Origin: Zhengella mangrovi
GTDB lineage: Bacteria > Pseudomonadota > Alphaproteobacteria > Rhizobiales > Rhizobiaceae
NCBI RefSeq assembly: GCF_002727065.1
Contig: NZ_PDVP01000018.1
Coordinates: 1-64,000 of the forward strand
Length of the DNA: 64,000 nt
Direction of reading: 5' to 3'
The position numbers and the translations under genes were made by a program. The notes under the pieces are model-generated. The model was not told where the DNA came from and did not search any database. It saw only the letters and a list, made by a program, of their open reading frames with translations. This document shows, in pieces, positions 43,476 through 52,944 of the stretch (its first letter is position 1; each line of letters opens with the position of its first letter).

Positions 43476-44672
43476 TCAGGCCGGGCGCTGACCCAGCACG
43501 TCGGCATAGACGGCATCGTATTCGCGCTTGACGTACTTCCAGGAAAACCGCTCGACACTGGACGCGGCGTTCCGGCGCCGGTCGGCGAGGTCACCGGCGA
43601 CCGGCGCGGCAAGCGCCGTCAGCGCATCGGCGACGGCGGCTGGCGATCCGAAGTCGCACAGCGTGATGCCGGGAACATCGCCGGCGAGCGCCGTGAAGGC
43701 ATCGTTCCGGTGAACGACCGGCAGAAGGCCCGCGCTCATGGCTTCGATCAGCGCCAGGCCGAATCCTTCGTAATGGGAGGCACTGACGAAATAGGTCGCC
43801 TGTGCCATCACCGCGGCCACGTCCGTTTCCGGCAGGCCGACATGCAGCGTGACGTGCTTCGCGAGACCCTTGTCCGCGATCATGCCTTCCAGGTCTGCAG
43901 CGGACAGGTCGGAGGGGACGCCGACGATGTCGAGATGCCACGCGGGATCCCGTGCGACGAGTGCGGCGACGGCGCCGATCAGCAGGTCGAGGCGCTTGTT
44001 GGACGAAAACCGCCCGAGCGTGACCATGCGCCGCGTCGGCCGCGCCGCACTGCATCCGGCGAATTTCTGCGTGTCGACCCCGTTCAGGATCAGTTGTGTG
44101 CGGCCCGGCGCGATCTGGTCGAAGAGCGCCTTGTCGGACTCGCTGCAGCAGATGACCCGGTCGTAGAACCGCGTCGAGAGACGGGTCAGCGTCCGGAACC
44201 AGACCTTTTTCAGCGCCGCAAACCGGTTCGTGTGGAAGAATCCGCCATGGGTGGTCGCGACGATGGGCTTGCCATGGAAGGGCCGCGTCAGCGCCAGCGC
44301 GTCGAAGGCGTAATCGACCGCGTGAACATGAACCAGGTCGGCATCGGCAATCGCGCCGTGCAGGCCCTTGAGCACGGGGTAGCGGGTGGAGCCGGAAAAC
44401 GGCAGGCGCGTGACCTCGATCCCGTTGACGACCTCGTGCTCGGGCAGGGGTGTTTCAAGGTCGCGGAAATTGCGGTTGCAGGTCACGACACGGACCTTGA
44501 TCCCGCCCTTCTGCTGCAGGCCGGCCAGCCTGGCGACGAATTCCTCCAGCCCGCCGATGGCCGGGGCGTACTGGCGAACCACGTGGACGACGGACAGATC
44601 GGACGGGAGAAGGCGCTGCGCGGAAAACGGAATGGCATTCGGTGCCAGGTTGGAAATCGAATGGTGCATCAT
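43476..44672 (-). CDS. GT4-family glycosyltransferase
   Basis: This 398-residue GT-B enzyme reads S-V-V-H-V-V-R-Q-Y-A-P-A-I-G-G-L-E-E-F-V near the N-terminus (acceptor-side glycine-rich loop). In the donor half it has I-L-N-G-V-D-T-Q-K-F, T-L-G-R-F-S-S-N-K-R and S-A-S-H-Y-E-G-F-G-L-A-L-I-E-A-M-S, the E-x7-E motif. Start M-M-H-H-S near 44672 is chosen over an upstream ATG because the additional residues look unrelated. It is divergent from another GT4 gene with a shared ~180-bp promoter region. Sugar and acceptor are unknown. Confidence 0.83.
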   Translation of the reverse strand: MMHHSISNLAPNAIPFSAQRLLPSDLSVVHVVRQYAPAIGGLEEFVARLAGLQQKGGIKVRVVTCNRNFRDLETPLPEHEVVNGIEVTRLPFSGSTRYPVLKGLHGAIADADLVHVHAVDYAFDALALTRPFHGKPIVATTHGGFFHTNRFAALKKVWFRTLTRLSTRFYDRVICCSESDKALFDQIAPGRTQLILNGVDTQKFAGCSAARPTRRMVTLGRFSSNKRLDLLIGAVAALVARDPAWHLDIVGVPSDLSAADLEGMIADKGLAKHVTLHVGLPETDVAAVMAQATYFVSASHYEGFGLALIEAMSAGLLPVVHRNDAFTALAGDVPGITLCDFGSPAAVADALTALAAPVAGDLADRRRNAASSVERFSWKYVKREYDAVYADVLGQRPA

Positions 44673-44852
44673 CACGGGTGCCGGAACAAAAGATAAGCAA
44701 TTGCCGCAACACTGCCACGAACGCGTAAACAAAACCCCCAAGCCAAATGATCGATAATTTCTAAAATGCGATCCTTTGAAAGATAGTCCGCCTTAACGAA
44801 GCTTTGCTAGGTCTCGACAAGCAAAACAGGCAACGGGGACCGTGACGACGGG

Positions 44853-46115
44853 ATGCTGGCTGAAATGACTGATATCGTGGCGCGTCTGGCCGAAGGGGAC
44901 GATTTGGTCGGGACCGGCCCGGCATCCGCCGAACGGCCGCGGCGGCCGCTGGTCCTGCACCTGAGTGCCGATTACCCCGACCCGTACCGCACGCCCACGA
45001 CGACGGCGGTCGAGCGCCTCGTGGCCGGCGCTACTGAGGCCCGCCACGTGGTCGTCTCGCTGTTTCGCACGACGAACCCGCTCGGTACCTATTTCCGCGA
45101 TTGCGGCGAAACCGGCGGCGTCCGCCTCTTCGCCTGCTGCTATTTCGGCCCGCCGGGCGGCATAGGCCTGGCGGCCGTCATGCGCCACACGGCGCGCCGG
45201 ATCGCCAGGGTCCTTGCCGACAACGGCCTCGAACCGGATGTTGTCCACGCCCACAAGTTCGCGTTCGAAGGCATTGCCGCGCTGTGGCTGGTCGAGAAAT
45301 GCTTTCCCGGCGCGGCGTTGTTCGTCTCGGTGCGCGGCGAGGCGGAAAGCAAGGTCTTCCGCTACAAGCCCGGCTACATGCCGCTGCTGCGCCGCATCGC
45401 CGGCCGGGCGAAACGGGTCTACTACGTCTCCGCCTGGTTCCGCCCGCTGATGGAAGGGCGGCTCGGCATCGACCCGGAAAAACAGGCCCTGTTGCCGAAT
45501 ATCGTCGGCAATACCCGCATGCATATTTCGCCGCTTGACCCGGAGCCGCGCTTCGTCTGCGTGCTCAATTTCGATATCCGCAAGCGCAAGGGGCTGGAAC
45601 ACCTGCTGGCAGCGCTCGCCCGGGTGCGTGCCCGCCATCCGCAGATCGGCCTCGACCTGATCGGCGGCGGGTCGGCTGAAAGCGTCACCGCGGTCAAGGA
45701 GATGATCCGGCAACAGGGGCTGGACGACGCCGTCCGCCTGCTCGGCCGGCTCGACAATGCCGCGGTGACCGAAGCACTGCCGCGCTATCTCGGCCTGGCC
45801 CTGCCGAGCTTCAACGAGACCTTCGGCATGGTCTACCTCGAGGCGCTCTTCGCGGGCATTCCCATTCTCTACGGGCGCGGCACCGGTATCGACGGCTATC
45901 TCGATGGCCTCGACGTCGGGGCGGCCGCCGAGCCAGGCAATGTTCCCGAAATCGCGGCGGCGCTGGAGTATATTCTCGACCGGAACGCCGACCTGCGCCG
46001 CACGATTGCCGCCGCGGCCGGCGAGATGCACGACCGCTTCGACCGGAATGCCATCCTCGCGCGCTACAACGCGGATATCATGGCGGTTTCCCGCCAGGCC
46101 GGGACCTTGCCTTGA
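44853..46115 (+). CDS. GT4-family glycosyltransferase
   Basis: This 420-residue GT-B enzyme has L-H-L-S-A-D-Y-P-D-P-Y near 35-45, V-V-H-A-H-K-F-A-F-E-G near 130, R-K-R-K-G-L-E-H-L-L and L-P-S-F-N-E-T-F-G-M-V-Y-L-E-A-L-F (E-x7-E motif near 315-330). It is the first of five consecutive plus-strand EPS genes. Its stop overlaps the TTG start of the GH5 gene by four bases (TTGA), suggesting coupled translation. Probably adds one residue of the repeat unit. Confidence 0.83.
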   Translation: MLAEMTDIVARLAEGDDLVGTGPASAERPRRPLVLHLSADYPDPYRTPTTTAVERLVAGATEARHVVVSLFRTTNPLGTYFRDCGETGGVRLFACCYFGPPGGIGLAAVMRHTARRIARVLADNGLEPDVVHAHKFAFEGIAALWLVEKCFPGAALFVSVRGEAESKVFRYKPGYMPLLRRIAGRAKRVYYVSAWFRPLMEGRLGIDPEKQALLPNIVGNTRMHISPLDPEPRFVCVLNFDIRKRKGLEHLLAALARVRARHPQIGLDLIGGGSAESVTAVKEMIRQQGLDDAVRLLGRLDNAAVTEALPRYLGLALPSFNETFGMVYLEALFAGIPILYGRGTGIDGYLDGLDVGAAAEPGNVPEIAAALEYILDRNADLRRTIAAAAGEMHDRFDRNAILARYNADIMAVSRQAGTLP

Positions 46116-47476
46116 AGGCCTCCGCGCTCCTCGGTCGTCTGGCAGCCGCGACGGTGGCGGTCATCGGTCTCGGCGTGATCGCCTTTGCTTTCGTGGCGCC
46201 GTCGAGGCCGCCTCCGGCATGGGATGGAAGCCGGGAGGCGGCAGGGGATCCGGCGGCTGTGGCCGCCCCGGCGGACCGCCAGGCCTTGCCCTCGGCCAAG
46301 GTTGCGGCCGTGGACCTGCCGGTCCTGCGCCGCGGCGTCAACCTGTCCCGCGCGATGGGCTATGCGCGACGCGACAAGACCCGGCCGCAGGGCTATGCCT
46401 GGCCGCCGTTTCCGCCCCTGGGGGAACAGCTCGGCAGCAAGGAAATGGCCGCCCTTGGCGCGATGGGCATCGATTTCGTGCGCCTGGTGGTGGACGCCGG
46501 GCCCTTCCTGGCCGAGGACGGCACGAACCGGCAGGAACTGCTGGGCCTCCTGCGGCGCTGGGTCGAATACCTGCAGAAAGGCGGCCTTGCCGTCCTTGTC
46601 GACATGCACCCGGCCACCTATGCGTCGGCCTGGACCCCCAACGACATCCTTGCCGATCCGCAGGGCGGGAAATTCGGACGCTACGCCGGCCTGCTGCAGG
46701 AGGTCGCGGCCGGGCTGGCCGGCCTTCCGGCGGACAAGGTCGCCCTGGAACTCATGAACGAACCGCAGGGGCCATGCGAGCGCGAAGCCGGCGAGGACTG
46801 GACCGTGTCCCAGAAGCGCCTGTTCCGGGCCGCGCGGGATGCGGCGCCATCGCTGCCCCTCGTCGTCACCGGCCCGTGCTGGGCCTCGCCTGATGGCCTG
46901 ATGCGGCTGGATGCGGCCGATTTCGACGCCGCGACGCTCTATGACGTCCATTTCTACGAGCCCTATTATTTCACCCACCAGTCCATCGCCTGGGCCTCGC
47001 CGCCGGGCCGCTATCTCGCCGGGCTGACCTGGCCCGCAGCGAAGGGAAGCTATGAGAAAACCATGGCGGCGACCCGGGCCTACCTCGAAAAGGCGCGCGC
47101 CGACGGCACGCCGCACCCTGACGACGCCCTGGCGAGGGCCGGGGACGAAGCCGCGTCCTACTACCGGCGGCAACAGCCCGGCCCGGACACGATCGCCGCG
47201 CGGTTCGATGCCATGGCCGCCTGGGCCGACAGGAATGGCCTGGACCGCGGCCGCGTCGTTGTCGGCGAGTTCTCGGCCATCCGCTGGCCGGGTTCGGTGG
47301 CCGACGACGGCAGCCGCCTGCGCTGGATCGAGGCCGTCCGGACGGCCGCCGAAACCCGCGGCTTCGGCTGGGCGCTTTGGGATTACAACACCGGGTTCGG
47401 CCTGCTCGCCTCGACCGATCCGCGCACCGTCGATCCATCGACGGCCAGGGCGCTCGGCCTTCGCATGGGCCCGTGA
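46112..47476 (+). CDS. GH5-family glycoside hydrolase (endoglucanase-like)
   Basis: This 454-residue protein has an N-terminal membrane anchor or signal (L-A-A-A-T-V-A-V-I-G-L-G-V-I-A-F, ~10-28), an Ala/Pro-rich linker and a GH5 barrel from ~70. The acid/base is in L-E-L-M-N-E-P-Q-G (Glu217) and the nucleophile in V-V-V-G-E-F-S-A (Glu386). The TTG start overlaps the previous stop. EPS operons often include such a glycanase to trim or release the polymer in the periplasm. Because of the link to GT4 and Wzy-like genes I assign it to polymer processing rather than to cellulose digestion. Confidence 0.83.
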   Translation: MKASALLGRLAAATVAVIGLGVIAFAFVAPSRPPPAWDGSREAAGDPAAVAAPADRQALPSAKVAAVDLPVLRRGVNLSRAMGYARRDKTRPQGYAWPPFPPLGEQLGSKEMAALGAMGIDFVRLVVDAGPFLAEDGTNRQELLGLLRRWVEYLQKGGLAVLVDMHPATYASAWTPNDILADPQGGKFGRYAGLLQEVAAGLAGLPADKVALELMNEPQGPCEREAGEDWTVSQKRLFRAARDAAPSLPLVVTGPCWASPDGLMRLDAADFDAATLYDVHFYEPYYFTHQSIAWASPPGRYLAGLTWPAAKGSYEKTMAATRAYLEKARADGTPHPDDALARAGDEAASYYRRQQPGPDTIAARFDAMAAWADRNGLDRGRVVVGEFSAIRWPGSVADDGSRLRWIEAVRTAAETRGFGWALWDYNTGFGLLASTDPRTVDPSTARALGLRMGP

Positions 47477-47613
47477 CCGCAGCGCCGCTTTGCAAAAAAA
47501 CGCCGGCTGACGCAGATTGAGACAGATGATTCGCCTGTCCGCGCGGCGCGTTTCCTGCCGGCGGGCCGGTTGCGGGTCATCGCCCGGGCAGATCATTCTC
47601 ACGGCAGAGGCCC

Positions 47614-48921
47614 ATGGCCCAGGTGCAGACCTTCGCGACCGGCAGTCTGGCGGACAGGGATTTCGGCCCCGTCGCCCGCAAGGTGCTGTACTGGATCCCC
47701 TCGGTCATCCTCGCCTATTCCATTCTTGTCTCGCCGCTCTTCACCAAGCTGTTTTCCGGCGGGCCGGCAGCCGATCTCAACGAAGCCGCGGCCCAGTCCA
47801 ATCCCTGGAACCAGCTGTTCTGGATCACCCTGCTGTTTGCCGCGATCGCGGCCAGCTGGAAGAAACTGTTGAATCTCAAGTGGCTGGTGTCCGATCCGGT
47901 CATCGTCCTGATCTTCTGCTATCTCGCCTTTGCCGCGATCAGCGTCACCTGGTCGCCCGTGCCGGGCATTGCCTTCCGCCGCTTCGCATTGCAGGTCATC
48001 GTGGTGCTGGCGCTGTCCATACCGGTCATCCTGACCAGCGACCGGGCCGCGCTGCTCGGCCGTGTCAACGCCGTCATGGCGGTCACCGTGGCTTTGAACT
48101 TCGTCGTGGTGCTCACCACGCCGCCGGGGCCGATCGGTCACGAGGGCATTTACGAACAGAAGAACACGCTTGGCGCCGCCATGGCGTTCTGCTGGCTGTT
48201 CCTGCTCTACGCCGCGGCAATCGGCCGGGGCGGGCGGCGCTGGCTGTTCCTGTTCCTGGCGGTGGCGGCCCTGTTCTGCCTCGTCAAGAGCGAATCGAAG
48301 ACATCGCTCGGCCTCGCCATCCTGCTCCCGGTGCTGACATGGGGCGCCATCGTCGTCACCCGGCCGCTCGCCATGAACACGGCGCTGCTCGTTCTCGCCG
48401 CGCTTGTTCTGGCGCTCGTCGGCTGGTTCTACGTCTCGGCACTGACGGGCTTCGATTTCGCCGACCTGTCGATGATCCTCTTCAATGACACGACCTTCAC
48501 CGGCCGCACGGTGATCTGGCAGTTCGTCGTCGACGTCATCTCGCGAAGTCCCGTGATCGGCCAGGGCTATGCGTCGTTCTGGGGGATCGGAGCCGGGTCC
48601 ATCGTCGAACGCGAGGCGCCGGGGTTCGTCGCCGGCCTCCTGCAGGCCCACAACGGTTACCTGGACACGCTGATCGAGACCGGCGCGATCGGCCTCTCCA
48701 TCCTGCTGGCGATCATCGTCGCCGCGCTTTTTTCCGCCGCCCGCTTCGTGCGCGAGCGCCCCGCGCTCAGCTGGCTGTCGATGACGCTGGTCCTGACCGT
48801 CGTGTCGCACAACATGCTCGAAAGCAGCTGGTTTCGCGGCTACTCGCTGATCTGGATGCTTTTTGTCTTCGCTGCCGTGCTGCCCCGGGCAGGGCAGGGC
48901 GAAAGGTTAACAAAGCGGTAA
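47614..48921 (+). CDS. EPS polymerase (Wzy/ExoQ-like, O-antigen ligase fold)
   Basis: This 435-residue protein has about ten membrane helices and the large periplasmic loop characteristic of the O-antigen ligase/polymerase family. I-Y-E-Q-K-N-T-L-G and G-R-T-V-I-W-Q-F are conserved segments in ExoQ-like proteins, and the loop ends G-Q-G-Y-A-S-F-W followed by H-N-G-Y-L-D-T-L. It would join lipid-linked repeat units in the periplasm. Start ATG 47614 after GGCAGAGG. It is flanked by GH5 and Wzz-like genes, consistent with a Wzy-dependent system. Confidence 0.85.
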   Translation: MAQVQTFATGSLADRDFGPVARKVLYWIPSVILAYSILVSPLFTKLFSGGPAADLNEAAAQSNPWNQLFWITLLFAAIAASWKKLLNLKWLVSDPVIVLIFCYLAFAAISVTWSPVPGIAFRRFALQVIVVLALSIPVILTSDRAALLGRVNAVMAVTVALNFVVVLTTPPGPIGHEGIYEQKNTLGAAMAFCWLFLLYAAAIGRGGRRWLFLFLAVAALFCLVKSESKTSLGLAILLPVLTWGAIVVTRPLAMNTALLVLAALVLALVGWFYVSALTGFDFADLSMILFNDTTFTGRTVIWQFVVDVISRSPVIGQGYASFWGIGAGSIVEREAPGFVAGLLQAHNGYLDTLIETGAIGLSILLAIIVAALFSAARFVRERPALSWLSMTLVLTVVSHNMLESSWFRGYSLIWMLFVFAAVLPRAGQGERLTKR

Positions 48922-48974
48922 CCCAATTTAGCGGAAGGTGGTTTCGTCCGGACCTGATTCGAGAGGCCTACTCC

Positions 48975-50675
48975 GTGCGCGCAGACGCCGAACCCCAAGC
49001 TGCAGCCATGCAATTCGACATCTGGAGGATCGTCCTGATCCTGCGGTCGCGGTTGTGGCTGGTGGCCCTCTGCGCGATCGTGTTCGCCGGCCTGACGGCC
49101 GCCTTCACCATGTCGGTTTCGCCGGTCTACCGGTCCACCGCGCGCGTACTCATCGAGCCGGCCATGCGCCAGCCTTTCGACAATTCCAAGACCCAGTCGC
49201 GCGGCGGCGACGATCCCGCGGCCATCGACAGCCGCGCCGCGATGATCGCATCCGACGCGGTGCTCCGCCCCGTCGTCCAGCGCTTCAAGCTCGTCGATGA
49301 TCCGGAGTTCGGCGCCGGAGGCAAACCGGGCCTGCTGTCGCGGGTCATGTCGATTGTCCGCGGCAGCAGCCATGGCGGCGCGGCAACACCCGAAGACCTC
49401 GAGAACAAGGCGGTCAATGCCTTCTCAAAGGCGGTCAAGGTCAACCGCGAGGGACTGACCTACATCATCTCGATCTCCGTCGATTCCGAAAACCCGGACA
49501 AGGCGGCGAGCCTGGCCCAGGCGGTCGCGGAAAGCTTTCTCACCGATGCCAAGCGCCACCGCGACCTGGTGTCCGCCGGCGTGACCGACGAGATCGAGAA
49601 GCGGGTGGCTGGCCTCCGCGAGCGGCTGACGAAGGCGGAAATGGCCGTCCAGCAGTTCAAGGCCGAAAACCGCCTGCAGAGTGCCGGGCAACAGGGCCTT
49701 CTGGTCAACCAGGAACTGGCGGAAATCAACACCCAGCTGACCGCGGCCCGCGCCGCCCTGGCCGAGAAAAAGGCCTATTACGACGCGTTGCAGGCGTTTT
49801 CGCGTGGCGTGAACACCGAGACGACGCTGAACGTCGTCACCCAGTCGCCCCGCCTGGCCCAGTTGCAGGAGCAATACCTGCAGGCCTCCCGCGAGGAAGC
49901 CCGCCTTGCCGCCGAGCTCCTGCCGCGCCACCCGCGCCTCGTCCGTTCCCGCTCGGAGGTCGCGCGCCTCCGGGGGCTGTTGAACCAGGAAGGCACGAAC
50001 GCGCTGGAGGGCGCCAAGGTGGACCTGCAGGCCGCGCGCGAGCGGGTGGCCAACCTGGAATCGGCGGTCAACAGTTCTCGCTCCCAGACTGATCTCGGCG
50101 ATGCGGCCTCCGTGCGCCTGCGCGAACTGGAGACGGAAGCCCAGACGACCCGGACGCTCTACGAGAACATCCTCGGCCGTGCCAAGGAAATCGCGGAACT
50201 CGACCAGGTCGTCGTGCCCGATGCCCGCATCATCTCGCCTGCCGTGGCGGCCGACAGCCCGATCTGGCCGAAGAAGAAGCTCCTTGTCGCCCTGGCCCTG
50301 GTGCTGGGTACCGGTGTCGGCCTCTTCCTGGCCGTGGGAGGGGAGATCGCCCGGATGCTGATCGAGCACCTGCGCAGGCAGCATGAGGACGCCGCCCGTT
50401 CCGACGCGGTGCGGCCGGCCGAAGATGACCGCTCCGATGAGGGGGGCGAACCCGGCATCGACGATGCCTACTATGCCGCCGCCGCCCGCCACCTGGGTCC
50501 CAGGGAGCGGGCCCTGAGCGATTTCGATGACGTGCTGGAGGCCCATGCCGCGCTGGCCCGCGATGAACTCCTGGCCTTCCGCGACAGCATCCGCCAGCAA
50601 TCGGAAACACGGCGCGGCTCCAGCCTGCTGCGGCGTGGCAATGGTGGATCGCTCCTCGATATCGGGTCCGACTGA
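48975..50675 (+). CDS. EPS chain-length determinant (Wzz/GumC-like polysaccharide co-polymerase)
   Basis: This 566-residue inner-membrane protein has two membrane helices (~26-46 and ~437-456) and a long periplasmic coiled coil (~200-400; L-R-E-R-L-T-K-A-E-M-A-V-Q-Q-F). A Wzz-type N-terminal motif (Y-R-S-T-A-R-V-L-I) and the G/P-rich segment before the second helix (P-I-W-P-K-K-K) fit the co-polymerase family. The C-terminal ~110 residues are cytoplasmic and acidic, without the Walker motifs of a BY-kinase, so any kinase must be encoded elsewhere. Start GTG 48975 follows GAGAGGCC. Confidence 0.87.
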   Translation: MRADAEPQAAAMQFDIWRIVLILRSRLWLVALCAIVFAGLTAAFTMSVSPVYRSTARVLIEPAMRQPFDNSKTQSRGGDDPAAIDSRAAMIASDAVLRPVVQRFKLVDDPEFGAGGKPGLLSRVMSIVRGSSHGGAATPEDLENKAVNAFSKAVKVNREGLTYIISISVDSENPDKAASLAQAVAESFLTDAKRHRDLVSAGVTDEIEKRVAGLRERLTKAEMAVQQFKAENRLQSAGQQGLLVNQELAEINTQLTAARAALAEKKAYYDALQAFSRGVNTETTLNVVTQSPRLAQLQEQYLQASREEARLAAELLPRHPRLVRSRSEVARLRGLLNQEGTNALEGAKVDLQAARERVANLESAVNSSRSQTDLGDAASVRLRELETEAQTTRTLYENILGRAKEIAELDQVVVPDARIISPAVAADSPIWPKKKLLVALALVLGTGVGLFLAVGGEIARMLIEHLRRQHEDAARSDAVRPAEDDRSDEGGEPGIDDAYYAAAARHLGPRERALSDFDDVLEAHAALARDELLAFRDSIRQQSETRRGSSLLRRGNGGSLLDIGSD

Positions 50676-50961
50676 AGCGCGGGCGCGACGGGCCGCCGGA
50701 GTAAATTAGAAAAGCTCAAATTAACCAGTTTCGTTGCCAAGAATGGTAAGCAATCCCGTGGCATGGTCCGGATAAGAATGCCGGACCTGGCAAGGATCCT
50801 GGCGCCGTTTCTGCGGCCGGCTTCCATGTCCATGGGAGCAGCGGCGAGGACCGGCGGCCAAGCTCCGCGCGGATGCGTGAACCACTGCGTCTTTCTCGCC
50901 AGGCAACGAACCGGCACGGAAAAGAAACTGGTTGCAATAGCGTGTCCGGGAAGGCGGTTTC

Positions 50962-52335
50962 ATGAAGATCACGGTCATTGGTGCCGGTTATGTCGGTCTG
51001 GTTTCGGCGGCCTGCTTCGCCGATATCGGTCACAGCGTCATCTGCGTCGAACGCGATCGCGCGCGGCTCGACATGCTGGAGAAGGGCGAAATCCCGATCT
51101 ACGAACCGGGCCTGGCCGGCATCGTCAGCGCCAATGCGGCCGCCGGGCGCCTGCGTTTCACCAGCGTCATGGCGGAAGCCGTCGCGCAGTCCGACATCGT
51201 GTTGATCGCGGTCGGGACGCCGTCGCGGCCGGGCGACGGCCTGGCCGATATTTCGCAGGTCTATGCCGCGGCCAACGAGATCGCGCCGGCCCTGACCGGC
51301 TTCACGGTCGTCGTGACGAAGTCGACCGTTCCGGTCGGAACCGGCGACGAGATCGACCGGATCATCGCCCGGGTCAACCCGGAGGCCGATGTCGCGGTCG
51401 TCTCGAACCCCGAATTCCTCCGCGAAGGCTCGGCCATCAAGGACTTCATGCAGCCCGACCGCATCGTGGTCGGAACGGAAAGCGCCCGCGCCAGCCAGGT
51501 CATGCAGGATGCCTACGCGCCGCTGGGAACTGCGGCCGAACGCGTCGTGATGACCGGTCGCCGCACGGCCGAGCTGACCAAGTACGCCGCCAATTCCTTC
51601 CTCGCCATGAAAGTGACCTTCATCAACGAGATCGCCGACCTGTGCGAGCGCGTTGGCGCCGACGTCACGGACGTGGCGCGCGGCATGGGGCTGGACGCCC
51701 GCATCGGCCGGCAGTTCCTCAATGCCGGTCCGGGCGTCGGCGGATCCTGCTTCCCGAAGGACACGCTGGCCCTGGTCAAGACGGCGCAGGATGCCGACAG
51801 CCCGGTCCGCCTGGTCGAGACGACCGTGTCGGTCAACGACCAGCGCAAGCGGGCCATGGCCAAGAAGGTGATCCGGTCGGTCGGCGGCTCGGTTCGTGGC
51901 AAGACGATCGCGATCCTCGGCCTGACCTTCAAGCCGAACACCGACGACGTCCGCGAATCCCCGGCGCTGCCGATCATCACCGCCCTGCAGGACGCCGGCG
52001 CGCGCATCCGCGCCTTCGACCCGGAAGGCCGCAGGCAGGCCGAACAGATCCTGTCGAACGTCGCGTTTGGCGATGATGCCTACGCCGCGGCCAGCGGTGC
52101 CGACGCCCTGGTCATCGTCACCGAATGGGCCGTGTTCAAGGACCTCGAACTGAAGAAACTGAAGAAGGCGATGGCTGGCAAGGTCATCGTCGATCTCAGG
52201 AACCTCCTCGACGGCGCTGCGGTTCGCGCCGCCGGCTTCCGCTACACGGGGATCGGTCACGCAACCGATGGAAGCGACGGATTGCTCCTGCTCCAGCAGG
52301 CTTCGGCCGGGGAGATCACGTCGCTGGCGTCCTGA
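50962..52335 (+). CDS. ugd: UDP-glucose 6-dehydrogenase
   Basis: This 457-residue cytoplasmic enzyme oxidises UDP-glucose to UDP-glucuronate with two NAD+. The Rossmann motif G-A-G-Y-V-G-L-V is at 7-14, V-S-N-P-E-F-L-R-E-G at 147-156, and the catalytic G-G-S-C-F-P-K-D with Cys263. Start ATG 50962 follows GGGAAGGCGG. It would provide glucuronic acid for the EPS. The upstream 286 bp (50676-50961) carry no gene and include an AT-rich patch near 50700-50730, probably a separate promoter. Confidence 0.94.
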   Translation: MKITVIGAGYVGLVSAACFADIGHSVICVERDRARLDMLEKGEIPIYEPGLAGIVSANAAAGRLRFTSVMAEAVAQSDIVLIAVGTPSRPGDGLADISQVYAAANEIAPALTGFTVVVTKSTVPVGTGDEIDRIIARVNPEADVAVVSNPEFLREGSAIKDFMQPDRIVVGTESARASQVMQDAYAPLGTAAERVVMTGRRTAELTKYAANSFLAMKVTFINEIADLCERVGADVTDVARGMGLDARIGRQFLNAGPGVGGSCFPKDTLALVKTAQDADSPVRLVETTVSVNDQRKRAMAKKVIRSVGGSVRGKTIAILGLTFKPNTDDVRESPALPIITALQDAGARIRAFDPEGRRQAEQILSNVAFGDDAYAAASGADALVIVTEWAVFKDLELKKLKKAMAGKVIVDLRNLLDGAAVRAAGFRYTGIGHATDGSDGLLLLQQASAGEITSLAS

Positions 52336-52359
52336 CCGCGCAAAGAGGAGGTACGAACC

Positions 52360-52944
52360 ATGCCCAGGATCGACGATTGCCCCGCCATCTACGCGGATAT
52401 TGCCAATGCTTCGGTGCTGGAAAAGGATTCCGGCGCGCAAGCCGCCGGTTCCGGTCTCCAGCATGCGGTCTCACCTTTCACCTACCGCGATGCCATGGCG
52501 CACTTCGCCGGTCATGTCCACGTGGTCACCACCGCGGGCAGGGCCGGGCGCCGCGGCGTGACGGCCATTGCTGCCTGCTCGGTTTCCGATGACCCGGCCA
52601 CCGTTCTCGTCTGCCTCAACCGTGGCAGCGTGGCCAACGACCTTTTCCGCGACAACGGCGCCTTCGCCGTCAACACGCTGGCCAGCGGATTGCAGCCCGT
52701 TGCCGAGGCATTCTCCGGCGTCACCAGCCTCGGTCCTGACGAACGGTTCGATGTCGGCCACTGGACGACCCTGTCCACCGGCGCTCCGGTGCTCCAGGAT
52801 GCGCTCGTGAGCTTCGATTGCCGCCTGGTCGACGCGATCGACCATGCCACGCACCGGGTTCTTTTCGGCCGCGTGGTCGCCGTGTCCATGGCGGACCGGG
52901 GCGAACCCTTGCTCTATTTCAACCGGCGTTACCGGACGCTGTAG
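52360..52944 (+). CDS. Flavin reductase-domain protein
   Basis: This 194-residue protein has the split-barrel flavin reductase fold (F-A-G-H-V-H-V-V-T-T, G-V-T-A-I-A-A-C-S-V-S-D-D-P, L-V-C-L-N-R-G-S, and N-G-A-F-A-V-N-T-L). It would reduce FMN/FAD with NAD(P)H for a two-component monooxygenase. The N-terminal ~30 residues are an extension. It follows ugd by 24 bp with an AGAGGAGGT ribosome site, so it is probably cotranscribed. No partner monooxygenase is visible. Its end overlaps the convergent O-antigen-ligase gene by 26 bp. Confidence 0.83.
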   Translation: MPRIDDCPAIYADIANASVLEKDSGAQAAGSGLQHAVSPFTYRDAMAHFAGHVHVVTTAGRAGRRGVTAIAACSVSDDPATVLVCLNRGSVANDLFRDNGAFAVNTLASGLQPVAEAFSGVTSLGPDERFDVGHWTTLSTGAPVLQDALVSFDCRLVDAIDHATHRVLFGRVVAVSMADRGEPLLYFNRRYRTL